The translations under genes and the position numbers were made by a program. Of a stretch of DNA of 16,470 nucleotides, positions 7,750-15,403 are shown one piece after another. Location of the stretch: positions 1-16,470 of the forward strand of contig JAGVKR010000281.1 in the NCBI GenBank assembly GCA_020050375.1, written 5' to 3'. The stretch comes from Planctomycetales bacterium. GTDB taxonomy: Bacteria; Planctomycetota; Planctomycetia; Planctomycetales; Planctomycetaceae. The notes under the pieces were generated by a model. The model searched no databases. It was not told where the DNA came from and worked only from the letters and a program-made list of their open reading frames with translations. How positions within the stretch are numbered: the first letter of the stretch is position 1; each line of letters opens with the position of its first letter.

Positions 7750-7832
7750 CAGGCGGCAGGAGTCAGGCGGCAGCGTTCTTGCGGACATCATTTTCTGACT
7801 CCTGATGCCTGATGCCTGACTCCTGCCGCCTG
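7750..7832. repeat. 83-bp inverted repeat with 19-bp perfect arms
   Basis: CAGGCGGCAGGAGTCAGGC at 7750-7768 is matched exactly by its reverse complement at 7814-7832. The 45-bp spacer ends in TGATGCC units that echo the arm sequence (TGACTCC, TGATGCC, TGATGCC, TGACTCC). It sits between the PhyH and propeller genes and could act as a transcript barrier, but has no T-run. Probably a repeat-family member rather than a dedicated regulator. Confidence 0.75.
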
Positions 7833-7881
7833 TGATCCGCGGGTTGCGGACCGAAGTTTTGTGGCCAATGAGAGACACACC

Positions 7882-9348
7882 ATGCGATGCAGTGACAATC
7901 CCGGGCGAGCGACGATGAGCGCGTGCGGCCTTGTCGTGGGGCTGTGCCTGGTTGGTCCAGGTCGGCTGGCAGCCGACGATTGGGCCCAATTCCGCGGCCC
8001 GAACGCCAGCGGGGTGTCGACGTCCGACAAACGTTTGCCGACCGAGTTCTCGCAGGAGCACAACGTCGCCTGGTCGACCGAGCTGGGAGACGGCCTCGCT
8101 TCGCCCATCGTGGTCGGCGGGCGGTTGATCACAACCGCGATGGTCGGAGAACAGAAGTTCGGCGTGTTTTGTTTCAAGGCCGATACGGGCGAACCGCTCT
8201 GGCATCACGAGCTCGATACGGGCAAACTGCCGCGAATCACCCCTCCCAACAGCCACGCTTCGTCGACCCCCGCCTCGGACGGCAAGCGGGTCTTCGTCTA
8301 TTTCAGCACGCTGGGGATCGTCGCCCTCGATATCGGTGACGGCCGCCAACTGTGGCGAGCGCCGCTCCCGGTGCCGGCCTATCTGATGGACTGGGGGGCG
8401 GCGGCATCGCCGGTCGTGTATCAGGACGTGGTGCTGTTCAATCAAGACGATGACCTGGCACCGACGCTCTTCGCCTTCGACGCGGCGAAGGGAAATGTCC
8501 GCTGGCAGACGGCCCGCCCGGATATGCTCGCCGGTTATGCCTTGCCGGTTATCTGCGAAGCCAACGGGCAGACCGATATTGTCGTTGCCGGCACTGGAAA
8601 GCTCAAAGGATATAACCCCATCGACGGAAAAGAACGCTGGACGTGCAATACGCTCGTCCGCACGCTGATGACCAGCCCGGTCGCGCGCGACGGCGTCATT
8701 TACATTTCGGTCCAGAGCTACGGCGACGAGAAGCGAACACTCAAGTTCGCTCTGCTCGAATGGCTCGACACCAATCAGGACGGTCTTTTGGCCCGGTCCG
8801 AAGTTCCCAAGGAATTCTGGGACCGTTTCGACAAGTCGGACAAGAATCACGACGGCATCATGGACAATGCCGAGCTCGATACCGGCTTCCAGTCGTCCGA
8901 GAACATGGTCGGGGGCGGCTCGACGATCCAGGCAATCAAAGGGGGAGGGCAGGGAGACGTCACGAAAACGCACCTGCTGTGGAATCTCAACAAGACCAAA
9001 GCCCCCTCGAACCTCGTCTCGCCCCTCGTCATCGGCGACCAGTTGTTCATTGTCAAGAAGGGCGGGCTTTCCAGCTCGTTCGACGTCGCGACCGGCAAGA
9101 AGCACTGGGAGCTCGAACGGGTCGGCAACCTCGGCGAATACTACGGTTCGCCGGTGGCCGGAGACGGCAAGATCTATGTTCCCGGCGAGAATGGTTTCAT
9201 GATCGTGCTGGCGCAGGGCCCGACGCGGCAGGTTCTCGCCCGGAACGACATGGGTGAGCAATGCCTGTCGACCCCGGCCATTGCCGACGGGCGGATTTAC
9301 GTTCGCACCAGGAAAAAGATGTTCTGCTTTTCGGAGGAGGCGAAGTGA
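7882..9348 (+). CDS. Secreted PQQ/WD40-like beta-propeller (BamB-like) with paired EF-hands
   Basis: 488 residues from ATG 7882, preceded by GAGAG; GTG 7861 and ATG 7915 are alternatives. A signal peptide (hydrophobic ACGLVVGLCLV, cleavage after LAA) leads to DDWAQFRGPNASGVS, a start typical of planctomycete PQQ-repeat proteins. Propeller blades recur as 'ASPIVVGGRLITT', 'LFAFDAAKGNVRWQT', 'LKGYNPIDGKERWT', 'YGSPVAGDGKIYV' and 'STPAIADGRIYV'. Between blades sit two canonical EF-hand loops: D296-x-N-x-D-G...E307 and D320-x-N-x-D-G...E331, so a calcium-binding insertion is likely. No methanol-dehydrogenase-type active site seen, so it is more likely a scaffold or ligand-binding protein than a PQQ enzyme. 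Exported to the periplasm or cell surface. Its stop TGA (9346-9348) overlaps a GTG that may start the next gene. Confidence 0.9.
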   Translation: MRCSDNPGRATMSACGLVVGLCLVGPGRLAADDWAQFRGPNASGVSTSDKRLPTEFSQEHNVAWSTELGDGLASPIVVGGRLITTAMVGEQKFGVFCFKADTGEPLWHHELDTGKLPRITPPNSHASSTPASDGKRVFVYFSTLGIVALDIGDGRQLWRAPLPVPAYLMDWGAAASPVVYQDVVLFNQDDDLAPTLFAFDAAKGNVRWQTARPDMLAGYALPVICEANGQTDIVVAGTGKLKGYNPIDGKERWTCNTLVRTLMTSPVARDGVIYISVQSYGDEKRTLKFALLEWLDTNQDGLLARSEVPKEFWDRFDKSDKNHDGIMDNAELDTGFQSSENMVGGGSTIQAIKGGGQGDVTKTHLLWNLNKTKAPSNLVSPLVIGDQLFIVKKGGLSSSFDVATGKKHWELERVGNLGEYYGSPVAGDGKIYVPGENGFMIVLAQGPTRQVLARNDMGEQCLSTPAIADGRIYVRTRKKMFCFSEEAK

Positions 9349-11882
9349 TCCGCATGAGACCTGAGGCTTGGGGCTTGCGGCGTGAGGACGAGAATCTCTC
9401 CCGCCTCCACGTTGTGGAGGAAAAGGGCCGGGCGCCAGGGTCTGGTCTCTTCTCCGGCGACATCGCGCGACACAAAAAAGAAAACCGTCATTGCCGGAAA
9501 ATGGACCTGACCCCTTCGCCCGAGGGGATGTCCGTGGTTCTGAGGGGGACAGGTCCATTTTTCGTGAGAGGGACATTCAAACGATCCGCTCGCAGGCCTT
9601 GTCACGCGACGTCCGAACGAAAAAAAGCCCAGTCCCCGGCACCTGCCACCGTCTCCGCGCACTGTGCGTCGCGCACTCCAGCCATCCATTGGCTCGCAGT
9701 TGTCGCGCTGTCTGTCCTGTGGTCGGTGCCATCCGTCTCCGCCGGGCCGCGCGTGAGCGTCGTGGTCGCGAAGGACGCACCGCAGCTCGAACGGTTCGCT
9801 GCCGAAGAGCTGGCGGGCCAGTTCCGCACGTTGTTCGAAGCCGAGGTGACGATCGGCGATGCGGTTCCGGCCGACAAGACTCCCCTGATCGTCGTCGGCA
9901 GCCCGAAAACGAATCCCGCGCTCAAGCCGATTGAAGCCGCCTGGCCAAAGCTCTCCGATCAGGGGCACCTCCTCAAAAGCATCGATTTGAAAAATCGCCC
10001 CGCGCTGGTCGTTGGTGGAGGGAGCCCCGTGGCGACCCTTTGGAGCGTCTATGAATTGGGACACCGCTTCGGCATTCGCTATCTGCTGTTCGGCGATCTG
10101 TTTCCAGTCAAGCCGCCGGAGCTGAAACTGGACGGCATCGACATCGTGCTCGAACCGAGCCTGAAGCTGCGAACGTGGCGGACGATCAACGATTTTCCCA
10201 TCGGTCCGGAATCGTGGGGGCTCGCCGAGCAGCAACTGGTCCTCAAGCAACTGGCCAAGCTCAAATACAACCGGGTAATGCTTACGTTCTATCCGTGGCA
10301 GCCGTTCATCGACTTCGAGTTCAAGGGGATCAAGCGGCAATCCGACAAGCTCTGGTTCGGATGGCAGTACCGGGTCGATGGCGACACCGCCGGGCGAGGC
10401 GTTTTCGGCGGCGCCCGGTTCTTCGAGAATCCCGATTTCGCGGGCAAGACGACCTACGCCGAGCGAATTGCGGCAGGGACCGGACTTGCTCGGGGGATTA
10501 TCGACATGGCCCGCCAGCTCGGGATGTCGACGGCGATCGCGATTTCTCCGCTGGAGTTTCCGAGGGAGTTTGCCGCGGCGCTTCTCAACGCTCGACCCAG
10601 CACCGAGCTCGAGCCGCTGAGCGTCGGTCCCGGCGCGTCTCAGCCGCCGAACGACCCCGTGTTGCTCGAGCTGGCGAAGACTCAGATTCGCGCGTACCTC
10701 AAAACCTATCCCGACATTGATGCGCTGTATCTGACGCTGCCGGAGTTTCCGGACTGGGTCGATCATGCCGAGGCATCGTGGAAACGGCTCGATCAGCAGA
10801 CCGGGGTCGGCAAGATGACGAGCCTCGAAAAACTGACAGCCGCGGCGCGAGACCGCACGGTGATCGCCTCGGGAGACCGAGGGGCGAAGGCCTTGCGCGG
10901 GAACGTGGCCGGACTCGATTTTCTGCGGACGCTGCTCGCCGATGCAAAATTGCTGCAAACGCCGCGAGGAAAAACAGTGGGCGCGGTGCTGGTTGACGCC
11001 GATCCGGCCCTCTATCCCGTTCTCGACAAGCTGCTTCCGCCGGGGACGAGCGCCCTGCACTTTGTCGATTATACGGCGCGGCGAGTCGTCGAGAGCCGGG
11101 CGCTCCTGGCGCAAGCACCCGTGAAAACGATCCCCAGCAGCCTGATCCTGACCTTGGCCGACGACAACGTCGGTTTGCTTCCGCAGCTTACGGTAAATGC
11201 CCTGCACGCGCTCGTGGGAGACCTGCGCAGCCAGGGCTGGCAGGGTTTTTCGACGCGCTACTGGATCGTCGGCGACCTGGATCTCTCGGCCTACTATCTC
11301 AGCCGCGCGAGTTTCGATTCGGCCGTCACGCCCCGGCAGGCGAGCCTCGATCTCCTCGCGCCGATTACCGACGAAGGAGTTCCCGAAAGCGTCTGGAAGG
11401 CGTTCGAAATGATCGAGCAGGCGACGGGCCTCATCGATGCAAACGACATGGGGTTCAGTTTTCCCGTGCCGGGAATGATCCTCAAACATTACAGCGGCGG
11501 GTCGGTTCCCCAATGGTGGGGCGAAGTCAAAGACCTGTATCTCAATGCCATGAACGAGATGTATCGCGCCAACAGCCGGGCCCGCGCCGGGGGGCGCGCT
11601 TATTCACTCTACTTCGCCCGGCGATACGAGTTCGCCTTCGAGTACATGAGCTGCGTCGAAGCCGTTCGTCAGGCGGGAATCGCGAAGCAGGCGGGAGACG
11701 CCGAAGAGCAGCGGAACAAGCTCGAAGCCGCCGTTGAATCGATGCACTCGGCCTTGAATGCGCTGGCCGCCGTCGCTCGCTCGAACAGCGATCGGGGTGT
11801 GATCGCCGTCCTCAACGAGTACGGTTACCGTCCCCTGAAAGCCGAGCTCGAAAAGCTCGACGAAGCCGCCGCGAGCAAATGA
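9345..11882 (+). CDS. Secreted glycoside-hydrolase-like protein (GH67N/GH20b-type N-domain), start uncertain
   Basis: The certain part runs from a hydrophobic export segment (WLAVVALSVLWSV, about 9687-9725; cleavage after SVSA) to the stop at 11880-11882. An N-terminal domain 'VVVAKDAPQLERFAAEELAGQ ... GGGSPVATLWSVYELGHRFG' resembles the alpha-glucuronidase/hexosaminidase accessory domain (Glyco_hydro_67N/20b). A probable TIM barrel follows ('LKLRTWRTINDFP', 'QLAKLKYNRVMLTFYPWQP'), and a helical C-terminus ending in AAASK. I cannot place catalytic acids. GTG 9345 is listed because GGAGGAGG precedes it and it overlaps the previous stop (GTGA), giving 845 residues; but this puts over 100 residues, read through three repeats, before the signal segment. 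ATG 9528 and GTG 9564 are alternatives. Probably acts on a uronate- or aminosugar-containing polysaccharide outside the cytoplasm; inferred. Confidence 0.8.
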   Translation: MIRMRPEAWGLRREDENLSRLHVVEEKGRAPGSGLFSGDIARHKKENRHCRKMDLTPSPEGMSVVLRGTGPFFVRGTFKRSARRPCHATSERKKAQSPAPATVSAHCASRTPAIHWLAVVALSVLWSVPSVSAGPRVSVVVAKDAPQLERFAAEELAGQFRTLFEAEVTIGDAVPADKTPLIVVGSPKTNPALKPIEAAWPKLSDQGHLLKSIDLKNRPALVVGGGSPVATLWSVYELGHRFGIRYLLFGDLFPVKPPELKLDGIDIVLEPSLKLRTWRTINDFPIGPESWGLAEQQLVLKQLAKLKYNRVMLTFYPWQPFIDFEFKGIKRQSDKLWFGWQYRVDGDTAGRGVFGGARFFENPDFAGKTTYAERIAAGTGLARGIIDMARQLGMSTAIAISPLEFPREFAAALLNARPSTELEPLSVGPGASQPPNDPVLLELAKTQIRAYLKTYPDIDALYLTLPEFPDWVDHAEASWKRLDQQTGVGKMTSLEKLTAAARDRTVIASGDRGAKALRGNVAGLDFLRTLLADAKLLQTPRGKTVGAVLVDADPALYPVLDKLLPPGTSALHFVDYTARRVVESRALLAQAPVKTIPSSLILTLADDNVGLLPQLTVNALHALVGDLRSQGWQGFSTRYWIVGDLDLSAYYLSRASFDSAVTPRQASLDLLAPITDEGVPESVWKAFEMIEQATGLIDANDMGFSFPVPGMILKHYSGGSVPQWWGEVKDLYLNAMNEMYRANSRARAGGRAYSLYFARRYEFAFEYMSCVEAVRQAGIAKQAGDAEEQRNKLEAAVESMHSALNALAAVARSNSDRGVIAVLNEYGYRPLKAELEKLDEAAASK
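9360..9420. repeat. Low-complexity GGCTTG/TGAGG stretch and 7-bp hairpin
   Basis: 9360-9387 is built of near-repeats (TGAGGCTTGGGGCTTGCGG then CGTGAGG). It is followed by the hairpin CCTCCAC-GTT-GTGGAGG at 9404-9420. Both lie just after the propeller stop codon in what is more likely spacer than coding DNA, although the glycoside-hydrolase frame stays open through it. Confidence 0.5.
9498..9561. repeat. 64-bp inverted repeat (AAAATGGACCTG arms)
   Basis: AAAATGGACCTG at 9498-9509 is matched by CAGGTCCATTTT at 9550-9561; with one mismatch the pairing goes on for four more G/C pairs (17 bp in all). A smaller hairpin CCCCT/AGGGG lies inside it (9511-9527). It ends two bases before GTG 9564 and contains ATG 9528, both possible starts of the glycoside-hydrolase-like gene. 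An element of similar wording is familiar from planctomycete intergenic regions. Confidence 0.75.
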
Positions 11883-11896
11883 CGAAGATATCGTCA
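11880..11896. other. Small hairpin overlapping the stop codon
   Basis: TGACGA-AGATA-TCGTCA: six pairs, beginning with the TGA stop of the glycoside-hydrolase-like gene. Too weak for a terminator; the next gene starts 66 bases on. May be chance. Confidence 0.3.
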
Positions 11897-11961
11897 CACA
11901 GCGGCGCCCTTTGAATCCGCTTCGAGCTTTGGAATCTGTCAATCTTTGAAGGATCACGCTC

Positions 11962-12903
11962 GTGTCCGAATCCCTGGTTTTCCTCAACGGCCAAATGGTT
12001 CCCGCTTCGCAGGCCCACGTCGCGATTTTCGACGCCGGAATCGTGTTGGGGGCGACCGTCACCGAAATGACGCGGACGTTTCGCCAGAAGCTGTACCGCC
12101 TCGATGATCACATCGACCGGCTGTTTCGCTCGCTCAAGTACACCCGCATGGATATCGGGATGTCGAAGTCGCAACTGGCGGCTGTTTCGCAGGAGGTCGT
12201 CGCCCACAACGCCAGGCAGGTCGATCCCCGCGACGAGCTGGGGCTGGTGCATTTCGTGACCGCCGGGGAGTTTCCGACGTATGCCGGTTCGGCCGGCCGC
12301 GCGGCGCGCCTCACTCCAACAGTGTGCGTCCACACGTTTCCCATGCCGTTCGAGTTCTGGGCCGGCAAGCTCGAGCATGGCGCGCATCTGGTGACCCCCG
12401 CGATTCGGCACGTCCCTCCACAATGCTACGACCCCAAGATGAAGTACCGCAGCCGCATGCACTACTACCTGGCCGACAAAGAAGCGCAGCTTGTCGATCC
12501 GGATGCGGCGGCGCTGTTGCTCGATTTGTCGGGCAACGTCACCGAGACGGGTGGCGCGAATTTTTTGATTGTCGAACGCGGGACGATCGTCTCGCCGACA
12601 CTCGTCAATACGCTCCCCGGCGTCAGCCGCAGCATGGTCATCGAGCTGGCGGGCCGATTGGGAATTCCATTTGTCGAGCGCGACATTCAGGTCCATTCGG
12701 TGATGAACGCCGACGAGGCATTCACCGCGAGCACCCCCTACTGCCTGCTGCCGGTGACAAAGATCAACGGCGTGCCGATCGGCGACGGCAAACCGGGGCC
12801 GGTCCTCAAGCGGCTGCTCGACGCCTGGAGCCAGGTGGTGGGGCTCGACATCGCGCAGCAGATTCGGGACGAAGCGGCCCGCCGGCAAAAATCGACCGGG
12901 TGA
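11962..12903 (+). CDS. Class IV PLP aminotransferase (BCAT / D-amino acid transaminase / ADC lyase fold)
   Basis: 313 residues, normal for fold-type IV enzymes. GTG 11962 is chosen because GAAGGA at 11948-11953 lies eight bases upstream and VFLNGQMVPASQAHVAIFDAG is the usual family start. Lys161 (DPKMKYRSRMHYYL) is the expected PLP Schiff-base lysine; Glu195 in VTETGGANFLIV is the pyridine-nitrogen Glu, and TPYCLLPVTKING is the usual C-terminal cofactor loop. Branched-chain aminotransferase, D-amino acid transaminase and aminodeoxychorismate lyase share these motifs, so the reaction cannot be fixed. Cytoplasmic. It follows the glycoside-hydrolase-like gene by 79 bp in the same direction, with no clear terminator between, and converges with the next gene with only three bases between stop codons. 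Confidence 0.9.
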   Translation: MSESLVFLNGQMVPASQAHVAIFDAGIVLGATVTEMTRTFRQKLYRLDDHIDRLFRSLKYTRMDIGMSKSQLAAVSQEVVAHNARQVDPRDELGLVHFVTAGEFPTYAGSAGRAARLTPTVCVHTFPMPFEFWAGKLEHGAHLVTPAIRHVPPQCYDPKMKYRSRMHYYLADKEAQLVDPDAAALLLDLSGNVTETGGANFLIVERGTIVSPTLVNTLPGVSRSMVIELAGRLGIPFVERDIQVHSVMNADEAFTASTPYCLLPVTKINGVPIGDGKPGPVLKRLLDAWSQVVGLDIAQQIRDEAARRQKSTG

Positions 12904-12906
12904 AGT

Positions 12907-14667
12907 TCATGGAAACTTGACCGGAACGGGCGTAGCTCCCGCTTTGACGACCCAATAGCCCCACGGTTGGGGCGCGTCGATCTTGAAGGTGCCGAGGTTC
13001 GGAACGGTGACATTCACCGTCCCGGCCAGCTTGCACGGGGACCAGGCGAAGACCAGGGCCGAATCGGTAAGCCGGGTCGCCACCGCCCAAACCTTGATCT
13101 TGTCGGTGACAATGCCTCCTGTGATTTTCCAATTCGCGCGGGGCGGATTGGCACTGCACTCCAGGAATCGCCAGCGATTGTCCGCGTCTCCAGCCTGGGG
13201 ATACGCGGCGTACGTCGAAGTCTGCTTGGCGGGATGGCCCAGCCCCGGTACGACGACCGGCGTCCCTTTCAGCCAGAAATTTCGAAGGGTCGCATTGCTG
13301 CATACGCGATTGACCGCCGAAATGATCGCTTTCAGGTAAGTCTCGCTGGTGGCGGATTTCAGCTCGCTCGCCCCCAACTGGTCGAGAGTCGCAAACTGAT
13401 CGGCCCGGAACAGCAAGTCTCCCGGTTTCTCCGCATTGCCGCTGAAACGCCGTAGAATCACCGGCACGCCGGGGTCATGAATCGACCAGAGCAGCCACTG
13501 GATGTATCCCTCATAACGCGCGGGGGTCATGACTTCGTGCCGCCCGGCCTTCGCGCTCACATACGCCGCGCCGTCGGTGAAGAACAGCGAGAGCTCGCGA
13601 TAGGCTTTGGGATTTCGCTTTCGCGCCGTCTCCCAGGCCGGGATCAGATTCAGCACGCCAAGATGGTCGGCGCTCGTGAAATCGGTCAAGGTGTCGCCTG
13701 AACAATAGACCGGCTCGCAACCGGCGTCGAAATACGTCAGCTCGGGGGCATAGCCCAACTCGTCAAAAAACATCGCCGGACGTGCGGCACGGGCGTCATC
13801 CATCGCGCGATACCCGACCGTAGACAGCTTGTCCTTCCAACCGGCATCGAGGCCGCCATTGAACCCGGCAAAGAAGGTGGAATAGTGTGTCTTGCGATGA
13901 CTCCAGTATTCCGGCAGAAAGTCATGGGGACTGGCGTTCGGGTTCGCCTTCACCAACTGCGCCACGCGATCGTTCATGCGGATGCTCAAAGTCAAAAGGG
14001 TCGCGGGCGGCAACCAGGTCTGCGTGGGATATCCGAACGCATTGCGAATCTTGCTGTCGGTTTTGACGTACCGGGAGAGTTTTTCGTAACCCACTTCGTT
14101 GTTGTCGACGAGCACGAGATACGCGGGGGAAGGGTGCTTCGTCTGCAGCGTTTGGAGAAGGTACGATTTGGCCCAGAGGTTGCCTTCCGTCCCCCAGATC
14201 GAGGGAGGGCCGAAATTGTCGGAGATTTTTTCATCGTCCAGCACTCCTGCCTTCATCGACCAGACGATTGGCGACTTGGGTATATTGGTGGCGACCTTGG
14301 GCAATCGATACAGCGGCAATACGAAGGCCTCGGCAAGATTCGTCGTCCGCAGACAAATCGGGACGTTGTTCGCCCGCAGGTAGGCCCAGCCATCTTCGGT
14401 CAGCAACAGATTTTGGTCCACCTTCGCTGGTGTGTTGGCGTCTGCGCTCGAAGCCGGCACTCGGATCGAAGGCAGAAAGCGGTGTCCCTGACGGACCTGA
14501 TCGACATGGTACTGCCAGGTGTATCCGCCCGTATTCCATGTGGCCGCAACCGGCAGGCCCAGTGTGCGCCAGTCGCGCAGGTCCTGTGTATGGGTCGGGG
14601 TTTGTGCGGCGAGATCGAGACAACGAAAAACAACGATCGCGGCCGCAAGCAGCAGTCTTCTCGGCAT
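12907..14667 (-). CDS. Secreted protein of unknown function, possibly glycoside-hydrolase-like
   Basis: 586 residues. The start ATG (14665-14667) has AGAGGAA six bases upstream on the minus strand and begins a signal peptide (MPRRLLLAAAIVVF, cleavage near LAAQ). The mature protein is Trp- and Tyr-rich, with segments such as WNTGGYTWQYH, WGTEGNLWAKSYLL, LVDNNEVGYEK and FFDELGYAPELTYFDAGC. The acidic residues at strand-like ends and a beta-rich C-terminus (TDSALVFAWSPCKLAGTVNVTV, PWGYWVVKAG) fit a TIM barrel followed by a beta-sandwich, as in many carbohydrate-active enzymes, but I recognise no specific family or catalytic pair. Five cysteines (with FRCLDL in the signal region) could form disulphides outside the cytoplasm. 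It is divergent from the gene at 15404 and convergent with the class IV aminotransferase. Confidence 0.85.
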   Translation of the reverse strand: MPRRLLLAAAIVVFRCLDLAAQTPTHTQDLRDWRTLGLPVAATWNTGGYTWQYHVDQVRQGHRFLPSIRVPASSADANTPAKVDQNLLLTEDGWAYLRANNVPICLRTTNLAEAFVLPLYRLPKVATNIPKSPIVWSMKAGVLDDEKISDNFGPPSIWGTEGNLWAKSYLLQTLQTKHPSPAYLVLVDNNEVGYEKLSRYVKTDSKIRNAFGYPTQTWLPPATLLTLSIRMNDRVAQLVKANPNASPHDFLPEYWSHRKTHYSTFFAGFNGGLDAGWKDKLSTVGYRAMDDARAARPAMFFDELGYAPELTYFDAGCEPVYCSGDTLTDFTSADHLGVLNLIPAWETARKRNPKAYRELSLFFTDGAAYVSAKAGRHEVMTPARYEGYIQWLLWSIHDPGVPVILRRFSGNAEKPGDLLFRADQFATLDQLGASELKSATSETYLKAIISAVNRVCSNATLRNFWLKGTPVVVPGLGHPAKQTSTYAAYPQAGDADNRWRFLECSANPPRANWKITGGIVTDKIKVWAVATRLTDSALVFAWSPCKLAGTVNVTVPNLGTFKIDAPQPWGYWVVKAGATPVPVKFP

Positions 14668-15403
14668 TCCGGGTTCCTCTCAAAGTCGAACAATTCGGGC
14701 ATGGTGACGTCCGTTCATCGATCGCCCAACCATGAGCGATCGAAGCCCAAAATCGGCCCTGAGAATTCACTTGGCCTGCATCTTCCCACGAGCCGCCCGA
14801 TGACGGCGCGTACGCTGGCCCAGAAGTGTGTGTTCCCGGTTCTGGCGATCGTCGGCTGACGCGGGCTTGTTGCCGCAGCGTCAGACCGGCCCACTACTCG
14901 CGATCGCTCGCGAGCCTTGCATCAGAACCGGCCGCAGATATCAGCACGTCCGTTCGCTGAAAGAATCGCCTCATTCCGTTGATGGATTGTCGGATGGATT
15001 CATTCCCATGTCCGACAGTCGCGTTCGACTCAACCGGAACAGAGGCGGTCCGCGGGCTCACCATAATTGGTTAAGGCATGGCCTGGCAAGAGCGGTTTCG
15101 ACGTTTCATGGCGCCGGCGGACGTGTGATGAATTTGTCGAAATCCATGCGAATTACCGCCTCGGTAAATTCTCCAGACGCCGCAGTTTTACGCGCGGGCC
15201 GAAAAGTCGGGACATTCGTTACACTCTTCCCGATTCGATTGCTGAGCGAATTTCCCCGCGGCCGATCTAACAGGAACGGAAGAGCTGTCGAAGGTCGGTT
15301 CCTGGCGCCGAGAGCGTTTCGATCGTCGGCCGGCGCGGCCATGCGCCTCAGGCAACTTGCCTCGCGTGGCTTTCGTCGATGGGTATTGGGGGAAAGGGTC
15401 TCT
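14668..15403. other. 736-bp divergent intergenic region with several hairpins
   Basis: No supported gene. A 67-codon frame at 15067-15270 has no ribosome-binding site or protein-like composition. Hairpins: TCGATCGC/GCGATCGA (14718-14743), CTGACGC/GCGTCAG (14856-14884), TGTCGGA/TCCGACA (14988-15017) and TTACCG-CCT-CGGTAA (15153-15167). The palindrome GCGATCGC also occurs at 14900-14907. The region must hold promoters for both flanking secreted-protein genes; I cannot place -35/-10 boxes. It is large for this window and could hide a small RNA or a long leader. Confidence 0.55.
14718..14743. promoter_or_regulatory. 8-bp inverted repeat upstream of the minus-strand secreted-protein gene
   Basis: TCGATCGC and GCGATCGA separated by ten bases, 50-76 bases upstream of the start at 14667. 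Arm length and spacing would suit a dimeric repressor or a leader hairpin. No matching regulator gene in the window; called from symmetry alone. Confidence 0.3.

Noticed and set aside
7645..9576. 643-codon open frame on the minus strand
   Set aside because: Antisense to the EF-hand propeller, which has clear domains; the frame also runs through intergenic repeats.
9297..11513. 738-codon open frame on the minus strand
   Set aside because: Antisense to the glycoside-hydrolase-like gene; His/Arg/Gln-rich composition and no family features.
13885..14859. 324-codon open frame on the plus strand
   Set aside because: Opposite the 586-residue secreted protein with a good start and signal peptide; no protein-like features of its own.
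15067..15270. 67-codon open frame in the long intergenic gap
   Set aside because: No ribosome-binding site, basic random-looking composition, and interrupted by the TTACCG/CGGTAA hairpin.
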